A stretch of 64,000 bases of DNA from CAMDPA01 sp965223035. GTDB taxonomy: Bacteria; Pseudomonadota; Alphaproteobacteria; Rhizobiales; Hyphomicrobiaceae. Below are positions 15,320 to 23,399 of the stretch, one piece after another (positions within the stretch are counted from its first letter, which is position 1; each line of letters opens with the position of its first letter). Under the pieces are notes generated by a model. The model ran no database searches and was not told the DNA's origin. It saw nothing but the letters and a program-made list of their open reading frames with translations. The DNA lies in contig OZ244980.1 in assembly GCA_965223035.1 (NCBI GenBank), positions 2,666,001 to 2,730,000 on the forward strand. Direction: 5' to 3'. The translations under genes and the position numbers were made by a program.

Positions 15320-15874
15320 ATGTCGACCATTATGACGCCCAACGTGTCGGTGTGCGGGGCGTGTCCAACGTGCTGCTCAAAGACGCTCAGGAAACGAATT
15401 CCGGAGCGTATTCCGGTGTGTCTGGATTGGGCGCACCGTCTCGAGTGCAGCGGAATATGGACGCTCAAGTCCGTGCGCCATGTCATCAAGCACAAGGACG
15501 GCTCGCAGCTGGCGATCCCCGCCCATGACCCATCTCGAGCCTATGCCACCGGGGCCCAGGTTTCGGTCGGCGCGGCCATCTATGAAGCCAAATCCGATGT
15601 GTTGGTTGGCGGTAACGCGCCGTTGGCGGTCGGCCAGACGGAATGGGGCTTGCAGCCCGCGCCGATGACGGACCTTTTCATCCCACACGACACCGACAAT
15701 GCGCCAAGCGAGTGGGTCGACAGAACCAACGTGCAGACCACGGTGTTGGTCGAAGCGGGTCTGGACGACACGGAGTATCGCGTCGAGGCGCTGGCGACCT
15801 TCAAGAATTGCGACGGCAAGACGGCCACCTACTGGGATTGTGCGCTGGTGTCGGTGGAAAATTGCGACATGTGA
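15320..15874 (+). CDS. Cys-rich protein with a carbohydrate-binding-like segment
   Basis: A 184-residue protein. The first 40 residues hold a Cys cluster (VCGACPTCC, then further Cys at VCLDW and LECSG), a possible zinc site. Residues ~70-115 have the spacing of CBM5/12-type modules: AYATGAQVSVGAAIYEAK ... P ... WGLQP. The rest is beta-rich with more Cys. Such modules in virions often contact surface glycans, so a head fibre or decoration role is possible. ATG 15320 has GAGGTAACC upstream and is preferred over a TTG 36 bases earlier. Confidence 0.5.
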   Translation: MSTIMTPNVSVCGACPTCCSKTLRKRIPERIPVCLDWAHRLECSGIWTLKSVRHVIKHKDGSQLAIPAHDPSRAYATGAQVSVGAAIYEAKSDVLVGGNAPLAVGQTEWGLQPAPMTDLFIPHDTDNAPSEWVDRTNVQTTVLVEAGLDDTEYRVEALATFKNCDGKTATYWDCALVSVENCDM

Positions 15875-15886
15875 GGGACAAGCGAC

Positions 15887-16315
15887 ATGCCGAAAAAACG
15901 TAAATACAGCTTTGGGCCGATGAGTTATCAGAAGAAAAGGATTAGAGCCATAAGCACAGCTAAAGCGCGGGTGGATATCGCAAGCGGCCTTGCATCAGGA
16001 GGCGCCATAGCGAGCTATGCCATAGGCATTCCCGCAGCTCCGACCGGCGTCGGTGCAGCAGCGTTCGGAGCGCTTGGCACTGGCCTACTCGGCCTAGCTG
16101 CCACACTGGATGGCAAATCGAATATGCTTGCGAAAAAGGGCCAGCGGCAGCGCCTTCGGGCGGCGGCCTTAAGCCACTTCCTGGGAAGAGCTGAAGGACG
16201 TGCGGCCAGCATTAAGCAGCAGGCCGGCCTTGTGCAGCGTGCCGTCACCTATCGCACGCGCTCCGGCAAAGTGGCCTCACGCATGCAGTGGGTTCGCCCC
16301 GACAAGAAAAAATAG
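15887..16315 (+). CDS. Basic protein with a hydrophobic Gly/Ala core
   Basis: A 142-residue protein with a strongly basic N-terminus (MPKKRKYSFG, QKKRIRAIS), two hydrophobic Gly/Ala helices (ASGGAIASYAIGIPAAPTG and AAAFGALGTGLLGLAATL) and a basic C-terminus. It resembles small membrane-active or DNA-binding virion proteins in layout, but no family is recognised. It shares a basic, Ala-rich composition with the genes at 4425 and 21476. Confidence 0.5.
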   Translation: MPKKRKYSFGPMSYQKKRIRAISTAKARVDIASGLASGGAIASYAIGIPAAPTGVGAAAFGALGTGLLGLAATLDGKSNMLAKKGQRQRLRAAALSHFLGRAEGRAASIKQQAGLVQRAVTYRTRSGKVASRMQWVRPDKKK

Positions 16316-16325
16316 CGGTACGCGC

Positions 16326-16838
16326 ATGACCCTGACACTCGACACCGTCCGCGAGTATCTCAAGCTCGACCAGGAGTGTGAGGACGCAACGCTGTCGCTT
16401 TATGTCCAAGCGGCCATCAAAGCGGCGGAGCGCACCACCGGCCAGGCGCTGACGCCGGGTTGGACCGTCGATGTTCATGAGTGGCCGGCCGAGCGCACGC
16501 AGGCGTTTCGGCTGTCGGCGACGCCGAACGGCGCCGTCGTGGCCAAAATCTTTGTCGGCGGCTTAATCCAGCACTATCCCGCCACGGTGTCGGGCAAACA
16601 GGCCACTTTGCCGGTGGCGGTGGGCTGCGGCGTCGCCCGGGTCGAATTGCGTTACCGCATCGGCCCACCTGAGGAATTGGCCCGTGGTCTGTTGGTTGAT
16701 GCCGATCCGATGATTGAGCTCGGCATCCTAAAATTCGTGGCCCACGCCTATCAGTGTCGCGGTGACGATCCCAATCGGTGGACCACCGATTCAGGTGCGC
16801 TCGATCTGTGGCGGCCGCTGATGACAGTCGCGTTCTAG
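16326..16838 (+). CDS. Head-tail connector, gp6-like
   Basis: A 170-residue protein of the HK97 gp6/phage gp6-like connector group: it opens TLDTVREYLKLDQECEDATLSLYVQAAIKAAERTTG, shown as landmark pieces EYLKLD and AAIKAAERTTG, and has a beta-rich middle ending in PPEELARGLLVDADPMIELGILKFVAHAY, again in outline. These proteins form a ring under the portal. It starts 10 bp after the previous gene and precedes a head-tail adaptor. Confidence 0.8.
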   Translation: MTLTLDTVREYLKLDQECEDATLSLYVQAAIKAAERTTGQALTPGWTVDVHEWPAERTQAFRLSATPNGAVVAKIFVGGLIQHYPATVSGKQATLPVAVGCGVARVELRYRIGPPEELARGLLVDADPMIELGILKFVAHAYQCRGDDPNRWTTDSGALDLWRPLMTVAF

Positions 16839-16947
16839 CGGACGTCGGGCTTACGTCGAGCATGCTTACTGCGCGTTTTTCGGGCGTTTCCAGCCAGTTC
16901 CGGGCAAATGTCCTCACCGAATGAACGTGTTGCTAGCGAGGTCCTTC

Positions 16948-17454
16948 ATGCCCAGTGGATTTAAAGGCTCTTCGGGCTTCCAAGGCACGCCCCGCAACCG
17001 ACTGCCGCCCATCGGCTCACTCAATCGCCGAATTATTCTGTGCACGGCCAAGGACGTGTCCGACGACGGCGGCTCATTGCGTCTCATCCGGGAGCGGGCG
17101 ATGACCACCTGGGCCGCTATCAAGGAGCGCCGCGGCTCGCAATTCGGTCGTGATGGCCAAGTCATCAAGGATACCCGCGACCAGGCCTCCCACGACATCA
17201 CCATTCGGATTTGCGAGGGCGTGGAGATCTCGTCGGCGGCCTGGGCATTCGAGCACCGCACACGGTTGTCACCGCGTTGGTTCAAGATCCTCACCGTGGA
17301 GGAGTTCGGTGAGATCGGTCAAACGGGTCGCTTTTGGAAGCTCGGCTGTCGGCTGGTTGAGCGTGACGACGATGTCTCGCGGCCGACCGCACCGGAAGCG
17401 GACTGTCCGACGCCGACCTTCGCCGCCCCGCTGCCCGATGGGGTGAAGTTGTGA
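16948..17454 (+). CDS. Head-tail adaptor / head-closure protein
   Basis: A 168-residue protein with the beta-barrel pattern of head-tail joining proteins: LNRRIILCTAKDVSDDGGS, TTWAAIKERRGSQ, SHDITIRICEGVEISSA, RWFKILTVEEFGE and a C-terminal Val/Glu/Arg-rich strand. Such proteins close the portal channel. ATG 16948 has GCGAGGTCC upstream; ATG 16921 is possible. The next structural gene is 1.7 kb away because of an insertion of accessory genes. Confidence 0.75.
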   Translation: MPSGFKGSSGFQGTPRNRLPPIGSLNRRIILCTAKDVSDDGGSLRLIRERAMTTWAAIKERRGSQFGRDGQVIKDTRDQASHDITIRICEGVEISSAAWAFEHRTRLSPRWFKILTVEEFGEIGQTGRFWKLGCRLVERDDDVSRPTAPEADCPTPTFAAPLPDGVKL

Positions 17455-17817
17455 GTGTCCGTTCACGATCTCATCAATCGCTTTGATGATTTCCGGCCCC
17501 GCGGCGATGTTTGCCGACCTTGAATTCGTCAAGGACGCAGCGGGCGGACGAAGCACCAGTTACGCCCTGGCACCTGTTTGATCGGCACCCAGCTCAAGGC
17601 TGGGGCAGCGAGCATCCACCGCATTGGTTTTTTGCCTACTTGTTGCTGCGGCTACTCGGATCGGCCTCACCGCGCACCCTTCGCGATCTAACCAACCAGA
17701 AGCGTTTCTCGCAAAATTTCTCTGCTTTTCACGCATGGACGCCCTGGGTAACTGGATTTCACAACCTGGACTCGTTTTTCGTGAGCCGCAATCTATCCCC
17801 AACCCTCGTTTTTCGTC
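17455..17817. other. Gap after the head-tail adaptor, no supported gene
   Basis: About 360 bp before the TA promoter. An open plus-strand frame (17511-17843) exists but is Trp/Arg/Phe-rich and overlaps the promoter. It is probably the boundary of an insertion. Confidence 0.4.
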
Positions 17818-17841
17818 TTGACGCCATGGCATATTTGCCAT
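17818..17841 (+). promoter_or_regulatory. Promoter and operator of TA pair 3
   Basis: TTGACG (17818-17823) is a good -35. It is followed by a perfect inverted repeat ATGGCA-TATT-TGCCAT (17826-17841) and TAGTTT as a possible -10, then the toxin ATG at 17854. The repeat is the likely antitoxin operator. Confidence 0.55.
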
Positions 17842-17853
17842 AGTTTATGACGT

Positions 17854-18219
17854 ATGCCTCAGACATCTCTCAAGCCAATTCGCTGGGTGGGATCGTCACT
17901 TAAAGACCTCAAGTCTTGCCCAGAAGAGGTACGAAGCGTCTTTGGGTACGCGCTTTATCTGGCGCAGGCCGGTGATGCGCACTCTCAAGCGAAACCGCTG
18001 AAGGGATTTGGCGGTGCGGGTGTCCTAGAGGTCATTGAGAACCACGACGGCGATACGTATCGGGCCGTGTATACGGTCAAGTTCGAGGATGCAATTTACG
18101 TTCTGCATGTCTTTCAGAAGAAATCGAAGACCGGGGTGAGAACACCACAGCGCGACAGCGATCTGATCCGGGCAAGGCTGAAGGCAGCCGAGAGCGACGC
18201 AAAAGGAGAAAACGGATGA
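17854..18219 (+). CDS. Phage Gp49-like / HigB-type toxin (pair 3)
   Basis: A 121-residue RelE-fold toxin of the phage-derived Gp49-like group. Landmarks are IRWVGSSLKDLKSCPEEVR, PLKGFGGAGVLEVIEN, TYRAVYTVKFEDAIYVLHVFQKKS (in outline) and the C-terminal RLKAAESDA. Related proteins are ribosome-dependent mRNA interferases. It overlaps the antitoxin start by 4 bp (ATGA). This pair is not closely related to copies 1 and 2. Confidence 0.88.
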   Translation: MPQTSLKPIRWVGSSLKDLKSCPEEVRSVFGYALYLAQAGDAHSQAKPLKGFGGAGVLEVIENHDGDTYRAVYTVKFEDAIYVLHVFQKKSKTGVRTPQRDSDLIRARLKAAESDAKGENG

Positions 18220-18542
18220 GCAAGACAGGGATCGAGCGGGGATCGGCCAACGTGTTCGCCGATGTCGACCTGCCCGATGCCGAGATCCATCGGGCCAAGG
18301 CCGAGCTTGTCCACGCAATCAGCCGGGAGATCGCGGCCTTGGAGTTGAGTCAAACCGCTGCTGCCAGCCGTATGGGGATCTCGCAGCCGGATCTGTCCAA
18401 AATGCTGGCCGGCAAGTTCCGACCGATTTCACTGGAAAAGCTGATGGACTGCCTGCAATCGCTGGGTCGGGATATCGAGATCGCGGTCAAGTGCCCAAAG
18501 CGATCCAAACAGCGTGGGACTGTCAGAATTCGGGCGGCGTGA
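18216..18542 (+). CDS. XRE-family antitoxin (pair 3)
   Basis: A 108-residue protein with an XRE helix-turn-helix at residues ~44-70 (LSQTAAASRMGISQPDLSKMLAG), followed by FRPISLEKLMDCLQSLGRDIEI. This C-terminal pattern is typical of HigA-2-type antitoxins paired with Gp49-like toxins. It is translated from an overlapping start, which keeps its amount tied to that of the toxin. Confidence 0.9.
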   Translation: MSKTGIERGSANVFADVDLPDAEIHRAKAELVHAISREIAALELSQTAAASRMGISQPDLSKMLAGKFRPISLEKLMDCLQSLGRDIEIAVKCPKRSKQRGTVRIRAA

Positions 18543-18551
18543 GATCGACCG

Positions 18552-18742
18552 TTGACAATATCAAGCCTAAAATCCCTAAATCACTGCGTCTATGCACTTC
18601 ATTATCATTTGGTTATGGCGACAAAGTACCGCCGAAAGGTGCTGACAGCCGCCATGATAGATGCCCTTAGGCAGCAGGCCGCCGAACGCTGCGAAGCCTG
18701 GAGCGGAAGCCTGATCGAATGCAGCGGCGAGGCAGACCATGT
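18552..18742 (+). pseudogene. tnpA: tnpA fragment (IS200/IS605 family)
   Basis: The first ~64 residues match the intact TnpA at 1561-1974 (ISSLKSLNHCVYALHYHLV, CEAWSGSLIECSGEADHV), but the sequence changes abruptly inside the HUH motif, so the catalytic half is gone. The original ATG is TTG here. It lies directly after TA pair 3 and marks a recombination break. Confidence 0.85.
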
Positions 18743-18819
18743 CACACCGTGCCAGCTCACCTTTCGTTCTGAACAGATTCCCCATCGTACCAGCATTACG
18801 CTGCATAAAGAATATTTGA

Positions 18820-19095
18820 AGAACAGTTACGCGACACTTTCGTGAAGCGCGACAAAAAAATGTCGCGATAAGAGAGGAACTGTCGCGCAAATTGGCACGA
18901 AAGCAAGGCCTGGCAGAGCAGCTGAATACCCTGGAGACCTTGATCGCGGCTGCCGGTGCCGGCCTATCGATCGAGCAGATCGACGAAGCCGCCGAGACTG
19001 AAGTCCTCAGCCTGCACGAAGGCAACTTCGCCCGTTACGGCGTAAGGCCGAGCGAATTCAAGGCCTGGCGTGATGGGTGGAAACAACCCAGATAG
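18820..19095 (+). pseudogene. 3' remnant of an unrecognised gene
   Basis: A coherent frame runs from a stop at 18817 to a stop at 19095: VTRHFREARQKNVAIREELS, KLARKQGLAEQLNTLETLIA, and the end SLHEGNFARYGVRPSEFKAW. It has no convincing start (TTG 18892 is one option). It begins where the tnpA fragment ends, so its 5' part was probably lost in that rearrangement. No family is recognised. Confidence 0.4.
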
Positions 19096-19159
19096 CGCGT
19101 AACGGAGGGGCCATGCTCGCTGACGCCGAAATGCGCCCGATCTAGGAGCTTCATCCGAC

Positions 19160-19489
19160 ATGAATCGATTTTACCCTGCGCCCGGCGCGTTTCAGATGGT
19201 GCCCGCAACCGGTCCGCAGCGGACGCCCGTTTATCACGTGGACCCGGCCGACAAACCAGCCCACCAGCTGGCCTATCCGGTCTCCTACAAGCAGCCGTTG
19301 GGCCAACTCATTCGCGATCGTCTGCCGGGCCAAGCCGCTTACGACGTCGCTTTGCTGAATGATAGACATCGCCCCGGCCTCGCTCATCCCCGCCATCGCG
19401 CCCCAGAAGAGATCATGCGTGTCTCGGCGCATACGCGCAATGGCATCCCGGTCCGCGATCACCTGCGGCGCCGACCTGTGCCTCGATGA
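19160..19489 (+). CDS. Hypothetical protein before the gp10-like gene
   Basis: A 109-residue protein, Pro/Arg/His-rich (YHVDPADKPAHQLAYPV, RVSAHTRNGIPVRDHLRRRP). Its stop overlaps the next start (ATGA), which argues for translation within the structural operon. No domain is recognised; a connector-region accessory role is a guess. Confidence 0.5.
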   Translation: MNRFYPAPGAFQMVPATGPQRTPVYHVDPADKPAHQLAYPVSYKQPLGQLIRDRLPGQAAYDVALLNDRHRPGLAHPRHRAPEEIMRVSAHTRNGIPVRDHLRRRPVPR

Positions 19490-19854
19490 TTGCCCTCAAA
19501 ATTCGGCCGTGGCGAAAGTTCAAGGCCATCAACGATCATCCACGCGTTCGTCGTTGGCTCGATCGCGTCGGTGACGAGACGATTGCCCACTTCAAGGGCC
19601 AGATGAAGGCTTATCCGCCGGCCTCGTTGCCGGGGGCCTATCCCAATATTCGCACCGGCGGTTTGATCGCCTCGATCCGCAAGCAAACGCGGGCCATGTC
19701 GGTCGAAATCGGCTCCGGCGTTTTTTATTCGGTTTATCTCGCCAAAGGCACACGCAAAATGGCCAAACGGAAGATGAGCGCGCAGGCGTTACAGGAGACC
19801 CTGCCGAAACTGCACAAGGACCTCAAAGGCTTTGCGAGGTGGCGGCGTGGCTGA
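19486..19854 (+). CDS. HK97 gp10-like neck / tail-completion protein
   Basis: A 122-residue protein with the gp10 pattern: an N-terminal helix carrying WLDRVGDETIAHFKGQMK, then YPPASLPGAYPNIRTGGLIASI, the strand VEIGSGVFYSVYLAKGTRKMAKR, and a C-terminal helix ending LKGFARWRRG. Members join the head connector to the tail tube. It overlaps the next gene. Confidence 0.8.
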   Translation: MIALKIRPWRKFKAINDHPRVRRWLDRVGDETIAHFKGQMKAYPPASLPGAYPNIRTGGLIASIRKQTRAMSVEIGSGVFYSVYLAKGTRKMAKRKMSAQALQETLPKLHKDLKGFARWRRG

Positions 19855-20413
19855 CCGTGTCATCGACACCCAATCTCAACCCGGGGCATGCGGCTTGCCG
19901 GCGCCGACGCTGCCGGCGCTCGCCACTGCCATTCGCGGATGGTTTCCCGAGCTCAAGGGCCGCGCGTTCGCCGTGTCGGAAGCCGATGTGACGCGCGAAA
20001 ACGTTCCCGAGTTGCCGTTGGTCATGGTCGCGCTGGCTCGCGAATCGGCCGAGCACTCCGCGCAGTCGAACATGCCAATTCAGATCAGCGAGGATGTGCT
20101 GATCCAATTCTGGCTGCAAACCGATCGCTACCGTAAAACCGACGGCTCCGAATCCCCGTTCTGGGCCTATTACAATTACGAGGCCATTCGCGACACATTT
20201 CTTGCCAACACGTTTGGTTGGCGCTCACCGCGCGACGGCCTGCTGCAATACGTGTCGATGGACATCGAGGCCGACCAGATCGCGGTCGTTCTCACCTTTC
20301 GGATGAACCATATCTTTCTTTGGAATCCGAACCTCGTCATCCCGGCCGCGCAATGCGGCGCCGGCTGGGTGCTCACAGCCAGCTTAGGCCCGGCGGAGCC
20401 GCATCACCGCTGA
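19847..20413 (+). CDS. Tail-terminator-like / minor tail protein
   Basis: A 188-residue protein beginning at GTG 19847, inside the end of the gp10-like gene. After a Pro-rich start it has ATAIRGWFPELKGRAFAV, a beta-rich middle (VLIQFWLQTDRYRKTDGSES, RDTFLANTFGWRSP) and a C-terminal strand pair (QIAVVLTFRMNHIFLW). Position directly after gp10 and the alpha/beta pattern fit tail terminators, which cap the tail at the head end. Sequence recognition is weak. Confidence 0.55.
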   Translation: MADRVIDTQSQPGACGLPAPTLPALATAIRGWFPELKGRAFAVSEADVTRENVPELPLVMVALARESAEHSAQSNMPIQISEDVLIQFWLQTDRYRKTDGSESPFWAYYNYEAIRDTFLANTFGWRSPRDGLLQYVSMDIEADQIAVVLTFRMNHIFLWNPNLVIPAAQCGAGWVLTASLGPAEPHHR

Positions 20414-20426
20414 TCATCCGTCTCCG

Positions 20427-20755
20427 TTGGGCTTTCAATCCCGCGGAGATTCACTATGCCTGCTCAGTCCTGCCGTCGCGGCGGCACGCGCCGGCCCGGC
20501 GCCGACGGAATTGCAAATTCACATGGCCGTCGTTGGCCTCTTGCTCCACCGCGCCAAACGCGACGTGTGTTGGTTCCACCCGCCCAACGAGGGGCGACGG
20601 ACGAGCGCGAGGGCGCCAAGCTCAAGGCTTTGGGCACCCAAGCGGGAGCTCCCGATTTGATGCTCGTTGCCGATCCCCGCACGTATGGCTTGGAGCTGAA
20701 AACCGCGACCGGGCGCGTCTCTAAAGCCCAGCGTGAGATGCTCGCCCTGTTGACG
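20427..20755 (+). pseudogene. VRR-NUC domain nuclease, frameshifted
   Basis: Two frames together give a VRR-NUC domain: PTELQIHMAVVGLLL...CWFHPPNEGRR in one frame, then REGAKLKALGTQAGAPDLMLV ... YGLELKTATGRVSKAQREM in another. The switch is near 20600. The catalytic set (Glu in PTELQ, Asp in GAPDL, Glu-x-Lys in ELK) is present but split. Phage VRR-NUC proteins are presumed Holliday-junction or DNA-processing nucleases. The end is also altered, since the frame runs on into unrelated sequence. Confidence 0.65.
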
Positions 20756-21151
20756 GAGGACAGCGCCTGGCAGAAGGGGCTGATCGCCCATCTGCGCAAC
20801 AATTGGGATTGCACCAAGTCGCAGTGTTTCGGCCACGGCTATACGTTCAATACGGGCACCGTCGGCCAGATCTTGGCGACGTTCGAAAATGGCGAGGTCG
20901 TCAGTAAACTGGCCTACCCGACCAACGACGTCAGTTTCCCGTGGGAAATGGTGGCCGACTACGCGGCGAAGAGTTGCTGCTCGGCTTGCGATAATCCGGA
21001 GCTGTCGATTCAGGGGCGCACCCATGGTCTGCTGTCGTGCATTAAGCGCCCGGCCAGCTGCAAACTGCCGTGGTCGCACGACGCAATGGTGCAGCTCCAG
21101 GACCAAGGCTTCGTCACCTATGCGCCGAGTCGCCACTGGCGCAGGCCTTGA
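20756..21151 (+). pseudogene. Tail-sheath-like internal fragment fused to the nuclease
   Basis: Residues after the nuclease (CFGHGYTFNTGTVGQILATF, FPWEMVADYAAKSCCSA, NPELSIQGRTHGLL and a final QDQGFVTY) resemble the C-terminal half of contractile-tail sheath proteins of the Mu gpL type: a GT turn, a PW motif, an N-P pair, a short GLL and a G-x-x-TY strand. No start and no sheath N-terminus are seen. It is best read as a deletion junction that removed most tail genes. Assignment is tentative. Confidence 0.35.
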
Positions 21152-21475
21152 TGCTGCTGGAGAGGTGCGCCAAGCCGGTCGGGGGACCGGTGCCGTTGAT
21201 CGCGTTGCCCAGTTGGGCGGCGCAGCAAGTCTCGATGGCGGATGGCATGGCGATTACGGAACAGGTGCTGCCGCGTTTTTTGGAATAGCGCGGCCGGTGT
21301 TCGAGGCGGGTGAAGACTATCGCTACGACAGCGCCGGTGCCGGCGATCTATCGTCCGTCAGCGTGCCCGTGCTCGCCCTACGCCTGCGTCGATTCAAAAC
21401 AACGCATGAGCGGCAGGTCAAATTCAACGTCGAGCTCGCCGGCGCGAAACTCAAGTAAGGCTCAAGGCGCGATCA
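21152..21475. other. Degenerate stretch, no supported gene
   Basis: Two plus-strand frames are partly coherent (PVPLIALPSWAAQQVSMADG in one; VFEAGEDYRYDSAGAGDLSS and QVKFNVELAGAKLK in another), which suggests a broken gene, perhaps tail-related. I cannot assign it. Confidence 0.35.
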
Positions 21476-23188
21476 ATGGCAGACCTGGTGACCAACCCCG
21501 CCCTCGATGCGACGCGGTCCGCACTCGAGGAGGCGCGCGCTGCGGCAGCGTCCTATCGCGATCAAGCGGAACGCGCCCGCGAGGAGGCGCGCGCGCTGCG
21601 GCAGGCGTCGTCGCAGAAGATGCGCGAGGCTGAAAGCTGGCGGGCCGGCCGAGATCCGCTGACGGGACACCGCGTTCCGCGTAGCGTCGGCGGGGAAGAT
21701 AGCGGCTACAACGTTGCCCGTCGCGAGGCTGAGCGACTGGCGATGGAGGCCGACAAGGCGATGGCGGCGGCGCGCGATCTCGATCGCGATGCGCAAGCGC
21801 TCAAGCGCCAAATCCCGGCGCTGACCGAGCGGCTCGACGAGCTGACGGAGGAGGCGCGGCAACGTGGCGATCAGCAAGCGGTCATCGAGCAGACCAAGTT
21901 GGTGGGCGCCGTGGTGGCCGGCGGCGCGGCCGGCGTTACGCTTGCGGCCAAACAGCTGAATGTTCCGGTCAAGGACCTGAAGGACGCCGTCAGGTCGATC
22001 ACGTTGAACCTGCCCAACGTCGGCGCCAAGGGCGCGGCCGGCAAGCAGGCATTGGAGAATGTGCGCGCGGCGATCGCGGCATTGGGCGACAAGCGCGCCC
22101 TTGGTCCCATGGCGGCGCGCGCGGGCGCGGCGCGCGCGTTGGGGCTTGCCGGCCTCGGGTTTGCCGGCGCCGCCGCCACGCGCGCGTTGGCGGATTTGGC
22201 GCGTCAAGATGGTCAAGACGGCGTGGCATCCGTGTTGGAAGCCGTGGCTTTGGCGGAGCAGTATGCGGCGTATGGCGCGGGCGTCGTCTCGGCCAAGGGT
22301 GTGTTGACGGGCGCCAGTCTAACGCAGGCCGACAAGGAGGTTTTGGAGAAGGCGGACAAAGTCTTGCGGGAGTCCACCAAGCGCTCGGCCAAGGCGGCGT
22401 CGGTGGCGGATATGCGCAAGCGTGTTGCGGCCATGACGCGGCAGGTCAAGGGGTCGGAGGCCGCGTTGGCGAAGGTGACAAAGGCCGCGGAGAAAGCGGC
22501 TGCGGACGCCGCCAAGACGATGGCCAACGCGCAAGCCACGGCGACGACCAAAGCGCGCGCGGAGGTCAAGGCCGAGAACGCGCGCAAACGCGCTCGAAAG
22601 GCGCGGGAGACCGTGCGCAAAAAGCGCGAGGCTCGCATTGCCGCTGAGGCCGAGGCCGAGACGCGTGCGCAGCACGCCCGCGAGCGTGCGCGCGAAGCGC
22701 GGGCACGCCGGGAAAGCCAAGCCCAGGCGCGTCATCTGAACCGATCAAAGGCCGCGCACAAGGGCGTCGGCACCCGCATGGCGCGCGCCGAGCGCGCGGC
22801 GCCGGCCAAGGTTGTCATCAAGGTGCCATCGCAGCCGGTTCCCGCCAAGCCAAAACCCACGGCACGGATCAAGGCGCCAGCGGCACTCAAGGCGTTACCA
22901 GCACCGGCAAAACCCGCGTCGGCGACACTGGCGAAAGGACTGCGTGCGGCAGGCAAGGTCGCCATCCGCAAGGGGGGGCTCAAAACATTGGCCTTAGGGG
23001 CTGGTCTTTATGCGGCAGCGGCGCTCGCCGGCGCGCTGGGAGGCAGTCGACCCGCAACCGCACAGCCGCGTTCGCCGCGCGGTGGACCGAACCTTGCCGG
23101 CGCGGTCAACGTCGGCGGTCACGGCCGCCTCCGCAACAGTCGCTTCGAGTATGTCGATCCACACGTGCGCCGCAAAAGGACGAGGTAA
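21476..23188 (+). CDS. Large Ala/Lys/Arg-rich coiled-coil protein of the phage module
   Basis: A 570-residue protein with no recognised domain. Residues ~1-135 are charged coiled coil (ARAAAASYRDQAERAREEAR). Residues ~145-165 and ~215-240 are Gly/Ala hydrophobic segments (GAVVAGGAAGVTLAA, LGLAGLGFAGAAATRAL). Residues ~300-455 are a very basic helix built of Ala, Lys, Arg and Glu (ARKRARKARETVRKKREARI). A Pro/Lys linker and a last hydrophobic stretch (LALGAGLYAAAALAGALGG) follow. It is the last gene of the module. It could be an internal or ejection protein that binds DNA and membrane. It is not a tape measure by length pattern alone, but a short derivative cannot be excluded. Confidence 0.6.
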   Translation: MADLVTNPALDATRSALEEARAAAASYRDQAERAREEARALRQASSQKMREAESWRAGRDPLTGHRVPRSVGGEDSGYNVARREAERLAMEADKAMAAARDLDRDAQALKRQIPALTERLDELTEEARQRGDQQAVIEQTKLVGAVVAGGAAGVTLAAKQLNVPVKDLKDAVRSITLNLPNVGAKGAAGKQALENVRAAIAALGDKRALGPMAARAGAARALGLAGLGFAGAAATRALADLARQDGQDGVASVLEAVALAEQYAAYGAGVVSAKGVLTGASLTQADKEVLEKADKVLRESTKRSAKAASVADMRKRVAAMTRQVKGSEAALAKVTKAAEKAAADAAKTMANAQATATTKARAEVKAENARKRARKARETVRKKREARIAAEAEAETRAQHARERAREARARRESQAQARHLNRSKAAHKGVGTRMARAERAAPAKVVIKVPSQPVPAKPKPTARIKAPAALKALPAPAKPASATLAKGLRAAGKVAIRKGGLKTLALGAGLYAAAALAGALGGSRPATAQPRSPRGGPNLAGAVNVGGHGRLRNSRFEYVDPHVRRKRTR

Positions 23189-23399
23189 GGGGCCATCCAC
23201 AAGTGACGCGTACACATAGGAGGTACACGGATTTATGTTGCCTCCGCGCTGAGCTGGTTTATGAGCCGGTTTTTGTATGCCGCTTTGCCCCTGCTCGCCG
23301 TGAGCGGCGGCGCCCATTCAGTTGGTTGGGTGAGCGAGGTTACGGCAAGCGCGTTTTGCGAGGAGACCGTCGCGACGGCGGCCGTTGTGCGGCGCGCCC

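Noticed and set aside
20756..21151. Host metal-binding protein because of the CC and Cys pattern
   Set aside because: The surrounding motif order fits a sheath-like fragment better, and the frame is fused to a broken nuclease.
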